A stretch of 64,000 nucleotides of DNA, taken from contig NZ_JANUCJ010000004.1 of NCBI RefSeq assembly GCF_024807615.1, positions 310,001-374,000 on the forward strand, read 5' to 3'. Within the stretch, counting starts at the first letter, position 1, and every line of letters starts with the position of its first letter. The translations under genes were made by a program, and so were the position numbers. Origin of the DNA: Tsukamurella ocularis. GTDB lineage: Bacteria > Actinomycetota > Actinomycetes > Mycobacteriales > Mycobacteriaceae. Shown piece by piece: positions 45,133-52,931 of this stretch. The notes under the pieces are model-generated. The model did not search any database. It was not told the DNA's origin and saw only the letters and a program-made list of their open reading frames with translations.

Positions 45133-46319
45133 GGGCGGTGCCGCTCATCGAGGGCCGCGAGCTCCGCGGCGAAGAAGTCCGGGGACATCCCGGCCGCCAG
45201 CGCGCGGCGGGTGAGCTCGGCCTGCGTCTCGCCGTGCATGCCGCCGAGCGGCTGATCGAGGTCCAGGTTCGAGGGGAACGCGTAACCCTCGGCCGAGGCG
45301 GCGACGAGGTTTTCCACGGCGCGGTCATCGCCGGTCGCGGCGAGCGATTGCAGCTCGGGGTAGACGGCGCGCAGGATCGCGGACCGGTCCACGGCGTCCA
45401 TCGCGCGCCCGAACGCCGAACTGATCTGCAGCAGGTTCGCCATCCGGCGGATGCCCGCCGATCGGTTCGAGCCCGCGGCGTGGAACAGCGCCGGGTTGAA
45501 AAACACCGCGTCGCCGGCGCGCAGCGGGAGCTGAACGTGGTTCGCCTCGAAGTAGCCCCGGAACTCCGGGAGGTTGAAGGCGAGGTAGCCGGGCTCGTAG
45601 CGCTGGGAGTACGGCAGGTACAGGGTGGGACCCGATGAGACGGGCATGTCCACCTGTGCGACGGCGCCCTGCAGTGTGAGGGCGGGGGAGAGCTGGTGCG
45701 TGTGCCGGGGGAAGCGCTGCGCCGTCTCCGGCTCCATGAAGCCGAGGTGGTAGTCGCGGTGCGGGGACTGCGCGGTCCCCCCGGGGTTCACCACGTTGAT
45801 CGCGGACGTCACCTGGTACATCGGCCCCAGCCAGGCGGTCGCGACCAGCGCGAGCACGTCGTTGGCGTAGTACCGCGCGAACGATGCCGGATCGCGCAGC
45901 GCGTGCTTGCTCAGGGCGTTCCAGATCCGGTCGTTCGCGCCCGGCGCGGCGAAGTGGTCGCCGCCGCCGGAGCCGTTCACGCGCTGTTCGGCGATCATGG
46001 CGGTGAACAGCGCCGTCGACTCGTCGAGGCCGTGCCGGTCGTCGAAGGCACCGTCGAAGACGACGATGCCCGGGCCGGTCAGGAGCGCCCGCGCCAGCTC
46101 GTCGGACAGGTGCTCGCGCCTGTCCGGATCGGCCGCAGCCTCCGTGGCCGCGGCGCCGTAGAACAGGACCCCGCGTACCGCCCGGTCCGCGTAGGGGTAG
46201 GCGGCCACGTCGGTCTCGAACTCGAGTTGCGCCGTGAAGTCCTCGAGGCGGCAGTCGGCCGCGCTGATCCGGCCCGTGCGGTCCGGCGCCCCGGTCCGGG
46301 CCGAGAAGATGGTGGGCAT
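45129..46319 (-). CDS. Phytanoyl-CoA dioxygenase (PhyH)-family Fe(II)/2-oxoglutarate oxygenase
   Basis: 396 residues from ATG 46319 with AGGA upstream. The iron-binding facial triad is visible as HRD in SPHRDYHLGF and the distal His in FFNPALFHAAGSN, followed by the Arg that would hold 2-oxoglutarate (RSAGIRRMANLLQ). The family hydroxylates diverse small molecules; hydroxylating an O-methyl group would release formaldehyde. First gene of a three-gene operon divergent from a LacI regulator, so a specific inducible substrate is likely. Demethylation of an O-methyl-inositol is an appealing but unproven role. Confidence 0.82.
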   Translation of the reverse strand: MPTIFSARTGAPDRTGRISAADCRLEDFTAQLEFETDVAAYPYADRAVRGVLFYGAAATEAAADPDRREHLSDELARALLTGPGIVVFDGAFDDRHGLDESTALFTAMIAEQRVNGSGGGDHFAAPGANDRIWNALSKHALRDPASFARYYANDVLALVATAWLGPMYQVTSAINVVNPGGTAQSPHRDYHLGFMEPETAQRFPRHTHQLSPALTLQGAVAQVDMPVSSGPTLYLPYSQRYEPGYLAFNLPEFRGYFEANHVQLPLRAGDAVFFNPALFHAAGSNRSAGIRRMANLLQISSAFGRAMDAVDRSAILRAVYPELQSLAATGDDRAVENLVAASAEGYAFPSNLDLDQPLGGMHGETQAELTRRALAAGMSPDFFAAELAALDERHRP

Positions 46320-46452
46320 ATCGCTTTCCTGACGTCGATGCGAAGCGGGAGTGGGGAATCGGTGTCCGCCCCCGGGTTCATCGTGGCAAGCTGTCGAGGT
46401 CCCGGGTAGCCCGGAAAACCCTCAAGAATCCCTCAGCACGAGGAGGCCCGCG

Positions 46453-47481
46453 GTGGCGTACTCCCATCCGATCCGCGAGATCGCGCAGCAGGCGGGCGTC
46501 AGCGAGGCCACCGTCGACCGCGTGCTCCACGGCCGCGTGGGGGTGCGAGAGGGGACGGCGGCACAGGTCCGGCAGGCGATCTCCGATCTCGACCGGCAGC
46601 GCTCGCAACTGCGGCTGTCGGGTCGCCGGTTCATGCTCGATCTCGTCATGGAGACTCCGCGCCGCTTCTCGGACCTGACCCGCGCCGCGCTGGAGGCCGA
46701 GCTCCCCACCTTGCGACCGGCGGTCTTCCGCGCCCGCTATCACGTGCGGGAGGCGTGGGAGTCGGAGGAACTCGTCGCGGAGCTCGACGGCATCGCGCGC
46801 CGCGGTAGCCACGGCGTCGTCCTCAAGGCTCCGGACACTACAGCGGTCGCGGCTGCGATCGCGCGCCTGACCGCTCGCCGCATCCCCGTCGTCACTGTCG
46901 TCACCGACGTTCCGCAGAGCGCCCGGATCGCGTACGTGGGCATGGACAACCGTGCCGCGGGCGTGACCGCGGCGCACCTCGTCACCCAGTGGGTGGGGGA
47001 GTCGCGCGGAGCCCTGCTCGTCGTCACCAGCGGCCGGTTCTTCCGGGGCGAGGAGGAACGGGAAACGGGGTTCCGCAGCGAGATCCACCGGACCGACCCG
47101 GCGCGGCGGATCATCGGCATCGCCGATACGGGTGGCCTCGATGCGGTGTGCCGCCGGGAGGTCGCCGCGGTGCTCGCGAGCGCCCCGGACATCGCCGCGG
47201 TCTACTCACCGGGTGGAGGCAACCGGGGGATCATCGCGGCGTTCGATGAGGTAGGAAGGAGATATCGCGGCTACATCGCACACGATCTCGCCGAATCGAA
47301 CCGCGAACTGCTGCTGGCGGGTCGGGTCTCGGCGGTGCTGCACCACGACCTGCGGGCGGATCTGCGCGGAGCCGCTCACGCGATCATGGCCTTCCACGGC
47401 GCGATCGACGGTTCGCACCGGCCGCGGCCCACCGCGATCCAGATCGTCGTGCCGCCTAATCTGGCGGCGGTGGACGGCTAG
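46453..47481 (+). CDS. LacI-family transcriptional regulator 2
   Basis: 342 residues from GTG 46453, six bases after AGGAGG. HTH: PIREIAQQAGVSEATVDRVLHGRVGV; the effector domain has VGMDNRAAGVTAAHLVTQWVG, AAVYSPGGGNRGIIAAFDEVG and AHDLAESNRELLLAG, a Peripla_BP_4 fold. It is divergent from the PhyH-SDR-MFS operon and its likely regulator. It is convergent with iolR, their stops overlapping in CTAG. The 133-base promoter region holds no palindrome I consider clear. Confidence 0.88.
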   Translation: MAYSHPIREIAQQAGVSEATVDRVLHGRVGVREGTAAQVRQAISDLDRQRSQLRLSGRRFMLDLVMETPRRFSDLTRAALEAELPTLRPAVFRARYHVREAWESEELVAELDGIARRGSHGVVLKAPDTTAVAAAIARLTARRIPVVTVVTDVPQSARIAYVGMDNRAAGVTAAHLVTQWVGESRGALLVVTSGRFFRGEEERETGFRSEIHRTDPARRIIGIADTGGLDAVCRREVAAVLASAPDIAAVYSPGGGNRGIIAAFDEVGRRYRGYIAHDLAESNRELLLAGRVSAVLHHDLRADLRGAAHAIMAFHGAIDGSHRPRPTAIQIVVPPNLAAVDG

Positions 47482-48218
47482 CGGCTGAACACTGAGACGT
47501 CGAAGAAGTACCGCGACGCCCGGTACACGTGGCGGCCCAGCTCAATGGCGGTGCCAGACTCGTTGAAGGCCACGCGCTGCATCGTGAGGACGGCGCCGCC
47601 GGCCGGCTCGTCGAGGAGCCGGGACTCCTCGTCGTCGGAGATGCGGGCGCCGATCCGCTGCTGCGCCTGGGCGATCGTGATGCCCCGCCCGCGCAGGCAC
47701 TGGTACAGGCCCTTGCTCTGCAGCTCGTCGGGGGCGGGGGCGAGCTCGGCGGGAATGTAGTTGGAGAGGATGGCGAGCGGCACGTCGTCCGCGCTGCGCA
47801 GGCGCCGGATCGACACCACCTGGGCGTCGTGCTCGATGCCCAGCTCGTCCGCGATCTCCTCATCGGGCCGGCCGAGCCGGTAGTCGAGCAGCTCCGTCGA
47901 CGGGGTCTGGCCCGCGGCGATCAGGTCCTCGTACAGGCTGGTGAGCTCGACCGCGCGGTGCACCTCGTTGCGCACCACTTGGGTGCCGACGCCGCGCTTG
48001 CGCACCAGTAGGCCCTTGTCCACGAGCGCCTGGATCGCCTGCCGCGCAGTCGGGCGAGAGAGGGTGAGCCGCTTGGCGAGGTCGATCTCGTTCTCGATCC
48101 GGTCGCCGGGCACCAGCTCGCCGTTCAGGATGGAACGTTCGAGGGCCTGCGCCAGCTGGTAGTACAGCGGCACGGGGCTGGTGCGGTCGAGCTCGACCGA
48201 GACCGGGGCAGGCGACAT
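47478..48218 (-). CDS. iolR: GntR-family (UTRA domain) regulator of inositol genes, IolR-like
   Basis: 246 residues from ATG 48218. Winged HTH: VPLYYQLAQALERSILNGEL, IENEIDLAKRLTLSRPTARQ; then a UTRA effector domain (VVSIRRLRSADDVPLAILSNYIPAEL). Divergent from iolC as C. glutamicum iolR is. A -10 box TAGACT (minus strand, 48231-48226) sits seven bases before the ATG, so the mRNA is probably leaderless. It probably represses iolC-H and, by the shared motif, iolT and the ABC operon, until an inositol derivative relieves it. Confidence 0.85.
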   Translation of the reverse strand: MSPAPVSVELDRTSPVPLYYQLAQALERSILNGELVPGDRIENEIDLAKRLTLSRPTARQAIQALVDKGLLVRKRGVGTQVVRNEVHRAVELTSLYEDLIAAGQTPSTELLDYRLGRPDEEIADELGIEHDAQVVSIRRLRSADDVPLAILSNYIPAELAPAPDELQSKGLYQCLRGRGITIAQAQQRIGARISDDEESRLLDEPAGGAVLTMQRVAFNESGTAIELGRHVYRASRYFFDVSVFSR

Positions 48219-48307
48219 GCGATGCAGTCTAGTGCACCTATCCGGGAAATGCGGACGCTGCTCGGTGCTTGTTCGTACAATCGTCCCTTGGGGTACGTGG
48301 GCACTAT

Positions 48308-48319
48308 ATGTCCGCACAT
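48308..48319. promoter_or_regulatory. Candidate IolR site in the iolR-iolC gap (iolR-proximal)
   Basis: ATGTCCGCACAT is a near palindrome matching 29805-29816 in ten of twelve bases. A weaker relative, TTGTTCGTACAA, is at 48269-48280. Confidence 0.45.
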
Positions 48320-48432
48320 GAGAGACGAATGTCTGGCCCGACTCGCGCCCATCAGCGCCCAGAGGCCGCGGCTTCCAGTATTGAATCTGCTGGTAGAGAC
48401 CTCTTGAAGTATGTCGCCCCCTTCTGTTAGAT

Positions 48433-48442
48433 TGACAGGACA
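48433..48442 (+). promoter_or_regulatory. Candidate IolR site before iolC
   Basis: TGACAGGACA lies inside TTGACAGGACAAA, 56 bases upstream of the iolC ATG. The TTGACA may double as the -35 box, so binding would block the promoter. Confidence 0.6.
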
Positions 48443-48498
48443 AATGAGCGGGAGTGATCCACATCTCGTCCGGGACCAGGCTAAGGAGGGCCTCCCAC

Positions 48499-49476
48499 AT
48501 GACTGACGCTGGTACCCACGGTGCCCCGTTCGACCTGATCACCATCGGGCGGGTCGGGGTCGACATCTATCCCCTGCAGGACGGTGTCGGACTCGATCGC
48601 GTCGAGACCTTCGGCAAGTACCTCGGGGGCAGCGCGACCAACGTCGCCGTCGCCGCGGCCCGTCACGGCCGACGTTCCGCGGTCATCACGGCGACCGGCG
48701 CGGATCCGTTCGGGCGCTTCGTTCATCAGGAGCTGGTACGCCTCGGCGTCGACGACCGGTACGTGGGCGAGGTGCGCGGCTTGAACACCCCCGTCACCTT
48801 CTGCGAGATCTTCCCCCCGGACGACTTCCCGCTCTACTTCTACCGCGACCCGATCGCGCCGGACCTCATGCTGGACGACGACGCGCTCGACCTCGACGCG
48901 ATCCGCTCCGCGAAGATCTTCTGGGCCACCGTCACCGGGCTCTCCCGCGAGCCCAGCCGGTCCGCGCACCACACGGCGTGGAACGCCCGCGGCCGCACTC
49001 CGCTGACGGTCCTCGACCTCGACTACCGGCCCATGTTCTGGGAGTCCGCCGAGGTCGCTAGCCAGGAGGTGGGCAAGGCCCTCGAGCACGTCACCGTCGC
49101 CATCGGCAACCGCGAGGAGTGCGAGGTCGCGGTCGGCGAGACCGAGCCCGGCCGTGCGGCCGACGCCCTGCTGGAGCGCGGCGTCGAGCTCGCCGTGGTG
49201 AAGCAGGGTCCCAAGGGCGTCCTCGCGAAGACCCGGGACGAGAGTGTCGAGGTCGCACCGCACTTCGTCGACGTGATCAACGGTCTCGGCGCCGGTGACG
49301 GCTTCGGCGGGGCCGTCTGCCACGGCCTGCTCGCGGGCTGGCCGCTCGAGCGGGTCCTGCGCTTCGCCAATGTCGCCGGGGCCATCGTCGCCTCGCGCCG
49401 CGAATGCTCGACCGCCATGCCCACCACCGACGAGGTGGAGTCCGTCATCGAGGAACGGGACAACAACCATGTCTGA
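48499..49476 (+). CDS. iolC: 5-dehydro-2-deoxygluconokinase
   Basis: 325 residues from ATG 48499 with AAGGAGG nine bases upstream. PfkB/ribokinase fold: LITIGRVGVDIYPLQDGVGL, KYLGGSATNVAVAAARHG and the catalytic GLGAGDGFGGAVCHGLL. It phosphorylates 5-dehydro-2-deoxygluconate (DKG) to DKGP in the inositol pathway. First gene of iolC-aldolase-A-B-D-E-G-H. It overlaps the next gene by eight bases. Confidence 0.93.
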   Translation: MTDAGTHGAPFDLITIGRVGVDIYPLQDGVGLDRVETFGKYLGGSATNVAVAAARHGRRSAVITATGADPFGRFVHQELVRLGVDDRYVGEVRGLNTPVTFCEIFPPDDFPLYFYRDPIAPDLMLDDDALDLDAIRSAKIFWATVTGLSREPSRSAHHTAWNARGRTPLTVLDLDYRPMFWESAEVASQEVGKALEHVTVAIGNREECEVAVGETEPGRAADALLERGVELAVVKQGPKGVLAKTRDESVEVAPHFVDVINGLGAGDGFGGAVCHGLLAGWPLERVLRFANVAGAIVASRRECSTAMPTTDEVESVIEERDNNHV

Positions 49477-50380
49477 CACCGCCCGCACCACAGGCCCGCT
49501 CACGGCGGGCGATTTCGACCGGCTGCGCGCCGCTCGGCACGAGAACCCCGACGCCATCGCCGACGTGCTCGGCGCACGGATCCGCCGCCCCCTCGTCCGC
49601 GGCGACCGCCGGCTGCTCATCGTGGCGGCGGACCACCCGGCCCGCGGCGCGCTCGGCGTCGGCTCCGACGCGATGGCCATGGCCGACCGGTACGACCTGC
49701 TGCAGCGGATGGCGCTCGCCCTCTCCCGCCCCGGGGTCGACGGGGTGCTCGGCACCCCCGACGTCATCGAGGACCTCGCGCTGCTGGGCCTGCTCGACGA
49801 CAAGATCGTGGTCGGCTCCATGAACCGGGGCGGCCTGCGCGGCGCGGCGTTCGAGATGGACGACCGGTACACCGCGTACGACGTGCCCGCGATGCGGCGC
49901 GACGGCCTGGACTTCGGCAAGCTGCTCGTGCGCGTCGACCTCGACGATCCAGGCACCGTCGTCACGCTCGAGGCCACGGCCCGCGCGGTCGATGCCGGGG
50001 CGGCCGCGAAGCTCCCGATCATGCTGGAGCCCTTCATGAGCCGTCGCACCGACGGTCGGGTCGGCAACGACCTCTCCACGGAGGCCGTCATCAACTCGGT
50101 CGCCATCGCCTCCGGCCTCGGGAACACCTCCGCCTACAGCTGGCTCAAGCTCCCAGTGGTCGACGACATGGAGCGGGTGATGGCGGCGACGACGCTGCCG
50201 ACCCTGCTCCTCGGCGGCGACCCCGGCGGCGACCCGGCGGCGGTCTACGCCTCGTGGGCCAAGGCCCTCGCCCTGCCGGGCGTCCACGGCCTCGTCGTCG
50301 GACGCACGCTCCTCTACCCGCGCGACGGCGACGTGACCGCCGCCGTCGACACCGCCGCAGGCCTCGTGCACGGCGCCTGA
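49469..50380 (+). CDS. Cg0198-like (beta/alpha)8 aldolase-type protein
   Basis: 303 residues. It has a TIM-barrel class I aldolase look: LLIVAADHPARGALGV, DGVLGTPDVIEDLALLGLLDDKIVVGSMNRGG, and the closing LPTLLLGGDPGGDP. An unnamed protein of this kind lies between iolC and iolA in C. glutamicum (cg0198, as I recall). It likely performs the DKGP aldolase step (to malonate semialdehyde and dihydroxyacetone phosphate) done by IolJ in Bacillus, since no other aldolase is in the operon; that is inference. Confidence 0.75.
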   Translation: MSDTARTTGPLTAGDFDRLRAARHENPDAIADVLGARIRRPLVRGDRRLLIVAADHPARGALGVGSDAMAMADRYDLLQRMALALSRPGVDGVLGTPDVIEDLALLGLLDDKIVVGSMNRGGLRGAAFEMDDRYTAYDVPAMRRDGLDFGKLLVRVDLDDPGTVVTLEATARAVDAGAAAKLPIMLEPFMSRRTDGRVGNDLSTEAVINSVAIASGLGNTSAYSWLKLPVVDDMERVMAATTLPTLLLGGDPGGDPAAVYASWAKALALPGVHGLVVGRTLLYPRDGDVTAAVDTAAGLVHGA

Positions 50381-50418
50381 AGCCCGCCACCTCCTACTCC
50401 GCAAGAAGGAGCCGCTCC

Positions 50419-51927
50419 ATGACCACCACCGAGACCCTCACCGTCGTCCCGCACTGGATCGACGGTGCCGAGTACCCGTCCTCCAGCGGCCGCACCGCCG
50501 ACGTCTACGACCCGGCGCTGGGCGTCGTGACCAAGCGGGTCGCACTCGCCGACCGCGCCGAGATCGACGCTGCCGTGGCCTCCGCCAAGAAGGCTTCGGA
50601 GGCCTGGGGGGAGCTCTCCCTCGCCAAGCGCCAGTCTGTGCTGTTCTCGTTCCGCGAGCTGCTCAACGCCCGCAAGGGCGAGCTCGCCGAGATCATCACC
50701 AGTGAGCACGGAAAGGTCCTCTCCGACGCGCTCGGCGAGATCAGCCGCGGCCAGGAGGTCGTCGAGTTCGCCTGCGGCATGGCGCATCACCTCAAGGGCG
50801 AGTACAGCGAGCAGGTCTCCTCCGGGATCGACGTCTACTCCACCCGCCAGCCGCTCGGCGTGGTCGCGGTGATCAGCCCGTTCAACTTCCCGGCCATGGT
50901 GCCCGCCTGGTTCTTCCCGATCGCGATCGCCGCCGGTAACGCCGTCGTGCTCAAGCCCAGCGAGAAGGACCCGTCGGCCGCGATCTGGATGGCGGAGCTG
51001 TGGCGCGAGGCCGGCCTGCCCGAGGGCGTGTTCACGGTGCTCAACGGCGACAAGGAGGCCGTCGACGGCCTGCTGACCCACCCGGACGTCGCCGCCGTCT
51101 CCTTCGTCGGTTCGACGCCCATCGCCCGGTACGTCTACGAGACCGCCACCGCGCACGGCAAGCGGGTCCAGGCCCTCGGCGGCGCCAAGAACCACATGCT
51201 GGTGTTGCCCGACGCCGACCTCGCCCTCACTGCCGACGCCGCGATCAACGCCGGCTTCGGTTCCGCCGGCGAGCGGTGCATGGCCATCTCGGTCGTGGTC
51301 GCCGTCGAGCCCGTCGCCGACGCACTGATCGCGGAGATCACCGATCGCATGGCCGGGCTGCGGATCGGCGACGGCCGCCGCGGTTGCGACATGGGACCGC
51401 TCGTCACGCGAGTGCATCGCGACAAGGTCGCCTCGTACATCGACGTGGCCATCGCGGACGGGGCGAGCGTCGTCGTCGACGGCCGCGATGTGAACCCCGA
51501 CGGCGACGCCAACGGGTTCTGGCTCGGCCCCACCCTGATCGACCGCGTCCCCACCACCTCCCGGGTGTACACCGAGGAGATCTTCGGCCCCGTGCTCGTG
51601 ATCGTGCGCGTCGCCTCGTACGAGGAGGGCGTCGATCTCATCAACGCCGGCGCCTTCGGCAACGGCACCGCGATCTTCACCAACGACGGCGGCGCCGCTC
51701 GGCGGTTCCAGAAGGACATCCGCGTCGGCATGGTCGGCATCAACGTGCCGATCCCGGTCCCCGTCGCCACCTTCAGCTTCGGCGGCTGGAAGGACTCGAT
51801 GTTCGGCGACACCAAGGCGCACGGCGCCGAGGGCGTGAAGTTCTTCACCCAGCTCAAGGCGATCACGAGCCGGTGGCTCGACCCCAGCCACGGCGGCGTC
51901 GACCTGGGATTCCCCCAGAACGACTGA
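50419..51927 (+). CDS. iolA: Malonate/methylmalonate-semialdehyde dehydrogenase (CoA-acylating)
   Basis: 502 residues from ATG 50419 with AAGAAGGAG upstream. The catalytic Cys287 is in FGSAGERCMAIS, the general NAD site in ISPFNFPAMVPAWFFPIA, and the C-terminal FSFGGWKDSMFGDTKAHG is typical of IolA/MmsA. It converts malonate semialdehyde to acetyl-CoA and CO2 at the end of the inositol pathway (and methylmalonate semialdehyde to propionyl-CoA). Confidence 0.95.
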   Translation: MTTTETLTVVPHWIDGAEYPSSSGRTADVYDPALGVVTKRVALADRAEIDAAVASAKKASEAWGELSLAKRQSVLFSFRELLNARKGELAEIITSEHGKVLSDALGEISRGQEVVEFACGMAHHLKGEYSEQVSSGIDVYSTRQPLGVVAVISPFNFPAMVPAWFFPIAIAAGNAVVLKPSEKDPSAAIWMAELWREAGLPEGVFTVLNGDKEAVDGLLTHPDVAAVSFVGSTPIARYVYETATAHGKRVQALGGAKNHMLVLPDADLALTADAAINAGFGSAGERCMAISVVVAVEPVADALIAEITDRMAGLRIGDGRRGCDMGPLVTRVHRDKVASYIDVAIADGASVVVDGRDVNPDGDANGFWLGPTLIDRVPTTSRVYTEEIFGPVLVIVRVASYEEGVDLINAGAFGNGTAIFTNDGGAARRFQKDIRVGMVGINVPIPVPVATFSFGGWKDSMFGDTKAHGAEGVKFFTQLKAITSRWLDPSHGGVDLGFPQND

Positions 51928-51986
51928 CGCGGACTTCATTCCGGCAGCACCATCGTCCGCGAGGACGTGAACAGGAGAGGACGGCG

Positions 51987-52931
51987 ATGGCGACGACGCC
52001 CAACGAATGGTTCCACGCCCGAGGCGCGCTGGCGCGCGACGGGTGGGAATCGGTGGTCGACGGCTCCCTGCCCGGCTGGGCGCACACCGGGATCCGCATC
52101 GCGGACCTCGGCGACGCGCCGGTCGTGCTGCCCGGCGGTGACATCGAGCGCATCGTCGTGCCGCTCTCGGGCGGGTGCCACGTCGAGCTCGACGGTGCCG
52201 CCGCCGCGAGCTTCGACGGTGCGCCGTCCGTGGCCATCGCGGGCCGCGCGTCGGTCTTCGACGGGCCCACCGACGTCCTGTACGTCGGCGCCGGTGGGGG
52301 ATTCACCGTGCGCGGAACCGCGCGCATCGCCATCGCGGAGGCGCCCACGTCGCAGCGCCGCCCTACGAGGTACATCCCCGCCGCGGAGGTGCCCGTCGAG
52401 GTCCGCGGCGCGGGCCGGGACACCCGGCAGGTCCACAACTTCGGCACGCCCGGTGCGCTCGACGCGGCCGCCCTCATCGTGTGCGAGGTGATCACCCCCG
52501 GCGGCAACTGGAGCAGCCACCCCGCCCATAAGCACGACGAACACGTCGCAGGCCACGAATCCCGCCTCGAGGAGATCTACTACTTCGAGGCGGCGCCCGC
52601 CCGCGGACTGCCCGCCGGGACCGTGCCCGAGACCGCCGACGCCTTCGGGAGTTTCGTCACCTACTCGTCGGCGGCGGGGGAGATCGACACCAACGCCCTC
52701 GTCCGCACCGGCGACATCGCGCTTGTGCCCTTCGGCTACCACGGCCCTGCGATGGCCGCCCCCGAGTACGACCTCTACTACCTCAACGTCATGGCCGGCC
52801 CCGACCCCGAACGGGTCTGGCTGATCAGCGACGACCCGCGGCAGGCATGGCTGCGGGACACCTGGCCCGCGCAGGGCCCCGACCCGCGGCTGCCCTACAC
52901 GGCCGCACCGACCGAAGGAGACGAGCGATGA
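51987..52931 (+). CDS. iolB: 5-deoxy-glucuronate isomerase
   Basis: 314 residues from ATG 51987 (AGGAGAGG upstream). A KduI/IolB bicupin with metal ligands in NWSSHPAHKHDEH and EEIYYFE, and a closing cupin YHGPAMAAPEYDLYYLNV. It isomerises 5-deoxyglucuronate to DKG. The stop overlaps iolD (ATGA). Confidence 0.95.
   Translation: MATTPNEWFHARGALARDGWESVVDGSLPGWAHTGIRIADLGDAPVVLPGGDIERIVVPLSGGCHVELDGAAAASFDGAPSVAIAGRASVFDGPTDVLYVGAGGGFTVRGTARIAIAEAPTSQRRPTRYIPAAEVPVEVRGAGRDTRQVHNFGTPGALDAAALIVCEVITPGGNWSSHPAHKHDEHVAGHESRLEEIYYFEAAPARGLPAGTVPETADAFGSFVTYSSAAGEIDTNALVRTGDIALVPFGYHGPAMAAPEYDLYYLNVMAGPDPERVWLISDDPRQAWLRDTWPAQGPDPRLPYTAAPTEGDER

Noticed and set aside
42839-45328. 829-codon minus-strand frame across the MFS and SDR genes
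   Set aside because: Arg/Gly/Pro-rich composition typical of a shifted reading of real genes; both underlying genes have clear family motifs.
46320-46452. Operator for LacI regulator 2 (CCCGGG-rich segments)
   Set aside because: The short GC palindromes are of the kind expected by chance in this DNA; no convincing LacI-type site was found.
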